Of a DNA stretch of 10,000 nucleotides, positions 8,756 to 10,000 are shown piece after piece (the stretch's first letter is position 1; each line of letters begins with the position of its first letter). The stretch covers positions 10,205,549-10,215,548 of the forward strand of contig CM018892.1 in NCBI GenBank assembly GCA_009663005.1, written 5' to 3'. The position numbers and the translations under genes were made by a program. The stretch comes from Actinidia chinensis. Its lineage: Eukaryota > Streptophyta > Magnoliopsida > Ericales > Actinidiaceae. Under the pieces are notes generated by a model. It ran no database searches. It saw only the letters and a program-made list of their open reading frames with translations, and was not told the origin of the DNA.

Positions 8756-8817
8756 CCTTCTTCTCTTCCTTTCCTCTCTCTTTCCCTTCTCTTTCTCTTT
8801 CTTCTCTTTCTCTTTCT
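8756..8817. repeat. Pyrimidine (CT-rich) tract in 5' LTR
   Basis: About 60 bases are nearly all C and T on the plus strand, followed by CTACGTACG and a TG repeat up to about 8841. In element sense this is a GA-rich tract just downstream of a TATA-like sequence, a usual composition for a plant 5' untranslated leader. The minus-strand open frames at 8677-8880 and 8703-8894 are Arg/Glu/Lys-rich low-complexity products of this tract, not genes. Confidence 0.75.
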
Positions 8818-8867
8818 ACGTACGTGTGTGTGTGGGTGTGTTCGTTTGGTGAAGGAAACACCATGGG

Positions 8868-8878
8868 ATTTTTTATAC
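8868..8878 (-). promoter_or_regulatory. Candidate TATA box of the 5' LTR
   Basis: The minus strand reads GTGTATAAAAAATCC about 240 bases into the LTR in element sense, a normal position for a U3 promoter, with the GA-rich tract 50 bases downstream. The left LTR has only GGGATAAACTCC at the matching place, so the motif is not kept in both copies. Confidence 0.3.
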
Positions 8879-9114
8879 ACTGTGCCACCTCCATTGAGGT
8901 TTAGTTATAACCCTTACACCCAATTGGTCACTGACCTCTTGGATTCATAAAATGACAATAGGACATCTATATTAATTTACAAATTAAAAATCTTAATTTA
9001 TTCTTACTAGATTTAGTCTTTTGACTCTTAAATCCTACCACTTGGTCAATTAGCATAACGTCATTAAAAAATAAATCTGTACGATTTACGGAATTTACGG
9101 ATTCAAGTGTTACA

Positions 9115-9119
9115 ATTAC
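9115..9119. repeat. Probable target site duplication, right copy (imperfect)
   Basis: The bases after the right LTR are ATTAC, then T. The left copy is ATACT (or AATAC if shifted one base). One mismatch or one indel separates them. Confidence 0.35.
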
Positions 9120-9399
9120 TAGCGCTATTAAACTTGACTAAGAATTTACTTCGGCCTCTCGCACAAAATACATTGGAACGATAAGTGAGGATAGGTTTTT
9201 TGGATGATAGAAAAGATTGGGAATGAGTAATTCTATATGATCTTTTTGCTTTTTTTCTGAACTTAATGATGTACATGTTAGTTGTGTATTATAAAGTTTT
9301 ATCAAATTTGTCAATTTATATTCACAATTCATTCAGTGCATTAGAACCTGTTTAAAACACTTCGGGTTATAGGTTGAGCATATGAACACTTGTCTTTCA

Positions 9400-9500
9400 G
9401 TGTCGACCTTCACTATCATGATTCGACACAGAACAAAGAGAATTCACTTTGAACTGTTGAGACCCAGGTGGTCGACACATAAAGTTTATGTAGTCAACAC
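9400..9500. repeat. TCGACAC-like motif cluster
   Basis: Four variants occur within 100 bases: TGTCGACC (9401), ATTCGACACAG (9421), GGTCGACACA (9470) and AGTCAACACTG (9492). Two contain the palindrome GTCGAC. The style resembles the motif array in the left flank, although the motif itself differs. It may belong to the U3 of another LTR or to a promoter. Confidence 0.4.
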
Positions 9501-9522
9501 TGAGCGGGCCGTATATTGAATA

Positions 9523-9616
9523 GGCCCAATTTTTGTGAACTCAAAAGTCCCTCTTTCTTCTATATATATCTCATTTCGCATAAAAATCCAACATTCGTCC
9601 GATTTTGTAACCCTAA
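9523..9616 (+). promoter_or_regulatory. Plant-promoter-like cluster
   Basis: Three elements lie in order on the plus strand: GGCCCAATT (9523-9531), which fits the plant GGCCCAWWW (UP1/site II-like) box; TATATATATC (9561-9570), a TATA-type run; and AACCCTAA (9609-9616), a telo-box of the type found near the start of many plant growth-related genes. This order and spacing would put transcription start near 9595. No convincing open frame follows: the ATG near 9858 gives only about 22 codons. It may be the promoter of a gene continuing beyond the window, or the U3/R of another LTR element. Confidence 0.4.
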
Positions 9617-9759
9617 TCGATCCTATAAAAACCCCTAATAGATCATTCCCAACCACCATAACCTTTCATTGATCCCATCAAGGCACCAAAACCTCAAAAT
9701 CCAAAGAAGATCTCTAAAGCCTAGTGGTGTAAACCCCTACATTCACACGTTTTGAGATA

Positions 9760-9905
9760 GTATAGAAAAGATAAGAATTTATAATAGGAAGAAGAAGAGA
9801 AAAGAAGGCAAAGAGAAGCTAGAAGACGAAGAGAAAAGAGACAGAGACGAAAATCAAATGTGGATTCTAGAAGGGACAAGGTTGAAGGAGCCGAAAAGAA
9901 AAAAG
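9760..9905 (+). repeat. Purine-rich (GA) tract
   Basis: The plus strand is about nine-tenths A and G over long parts of this stretch (for example GGAAGAAGAAGAGAAAAGAA). It could be a GA-rich 5' untranslated leader behind the promoter-like cluster, or simple low-complexity DNA. It encodes no recognisable product. Confidence 0.5.
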
Positions 9906-10000
9906 GAGAATCCACTGCCACTATAGCCTTAGAATGAACTGCGTTGTCTTTTCTGAGGCCCCAGCTCAAGAACGGTAACAATAGCGGTTTCCCTCTTAGA

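Larger units (their letters stand above)
1453..9114 (-). mobile_element. Ty3/gypsy LTR retrotransposon, internally deleted
   Basis: This is a complete LTR-to-LTR element on the minus strand, about 7.7 kb long. Two direct repeats of about 2.55 kb begin TG and end CA on the plus strand (the right one ends GTGTTACA, the left one GTGTTCCA), so in element sense the LTR starts TGTAACAC and ends near GGGGCGTGACA. A primer binding site follows the 5' LTR and a polypurine tract precedes the 3' LTR. The internal region holds gag capsid and integrase remnants in the order gag-integrase, with integrase at the 3' end. Having integrase downstream of where RT/RNase H would be identifies Ty3/gypsy rather than copia. 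The LTR termini, the integrase wording and the C-terminal motif look most like the Tekay/Del chromovirus lineage, but that assignment is by eye. Protease, RT and RNase H are missing, so the copy is non-autonomous as well as frame-broken. Confidence 0.93.
6537..9114 (-). repeat. 5' LTR (right copy)
   Basis: This is the right long terminal repeat, collinear with 1453-3997 and slightly longer (2578 against 2545 bases). In element sense it starts TGTAACACTTGAATCC at 9114 and ends GGGGCGTTATCA at 6537, where the left copy has GGGGCGTGACA. As the 5' LTR it would carry the promoter for the element's RNA. The length is within the range known for long-LTR chromoviruses. Open frames across it (for example 7976-8263 plus and 8106-8345 minus) are not kept in the other copy and are not genes. 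Confidence 0.93.
9115..10000. other. Right flanking DNA, no recognisable gene
   Basis: The flank is AT-rich up to about 9390 with nothing recognisable. From 9390 to 9500 it carries repeated TCGACAC-like motifs; 9500-9620 holds promoter-like elements; 9760-9905 is purine-rich. The longest open frame, 9721-9981 on the minus strand (86 codons), is Ser/Leu/Phe-rich because it reads the purine tract backwards and resembles no family. I see no coding region. Confidence 0.55.

Noticed and set aside
8677..8894. Two overlapping minus-strand open frames rich in Arg, Glu and Lys
   Set aside because: They read the second copy of the same purine tract in two frames; this is a sequence-composition artefact.
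1453..9114. Possibility that the long direct repeats are a segmental duplication or a phage-type system
   Set aside because: TG/CA termini, PBS, PPT, gag and integrase in the correct order explain the structure fully as one LTR retrotransposon.

Overview
The window looks like repetitive nuclear DNA from a plant, probably a flowering plant. It is AT-rich and has no intact gene, no tRNA or rRNA that I can recognise, no CRISPR array and no bacterial-style gene spacing. Almost everything between about 1453 and 9114 is one LTR retrotransposon of the Ty3/gypsy type lying on the minus strand. Two direct repeats of about 2.55 kb (1453-3997 and 6537-9114) flank an internal region of only about 2.5 kb.

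Layout along the plus strand: (1) 1-1452 is flanking DNA without a recognisable gene. It contains a scattered array of TTCGAACGC-like motifs (391-857). (2) 1453-3997 is the 3' LTR of the element. (3) 3998-4011 is its polypurine tract. (4) 4012-5625 is the remains of the 3' end of pol: a noncoding tail, a C-terminal motif of the type seen next to or within chromodomains, and the integrase with its zinc-binding, catalytic-core and C-terminal parts, all broken by frameshifts. (5) 5625-6338 is a gag (capsid) remnant. (6) 6339-6536 is the leader, with a primer binding site close to the initiator-tRNA-Met type at 6521-6533. (7) 6537-9114 is the 5' LTR. (8) 9115-10000 is flanking DNA with a plant-promoter-like cluster (GGCCCA box, TATA run, AACCCTAA telo-box) followed by a purine-rich tract; no gene is recognisable.

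Reading in the element's own direction (from 9114 down to 1453), the order is 5' LTR, PBS, leader, gag capsid, integrase, PPT, 3' LTR. Gag runs almost directly into the integrase linker near 5625. The gag zinc knuckle, protease, reverse transcriptase and RNase H are absent. The copy is therefore a deletion derivative that could move only if another element supplied the missing enzymes, and its gag and integrase frames are broken too.

The two LTRs, and the gag and integrase remnants, differ from each other or from the family mainly by 1-3 base insertions and deletions, often in homopolymers. That is more like uncorrected long-read sequence than ordinary mutational decay. Ages or frames derived from this window should be treated with care. 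I did not find convincing evidence of a previously undescribed system. The points most worth a second look are the gag-integrase deletion junction, the palindromic GTTCGAAC/GCGTTGGAACGC motifs shared by the LTRs and the left flank, a conserved splice-donor-like site, and a short tandem duplication within both LTRs.
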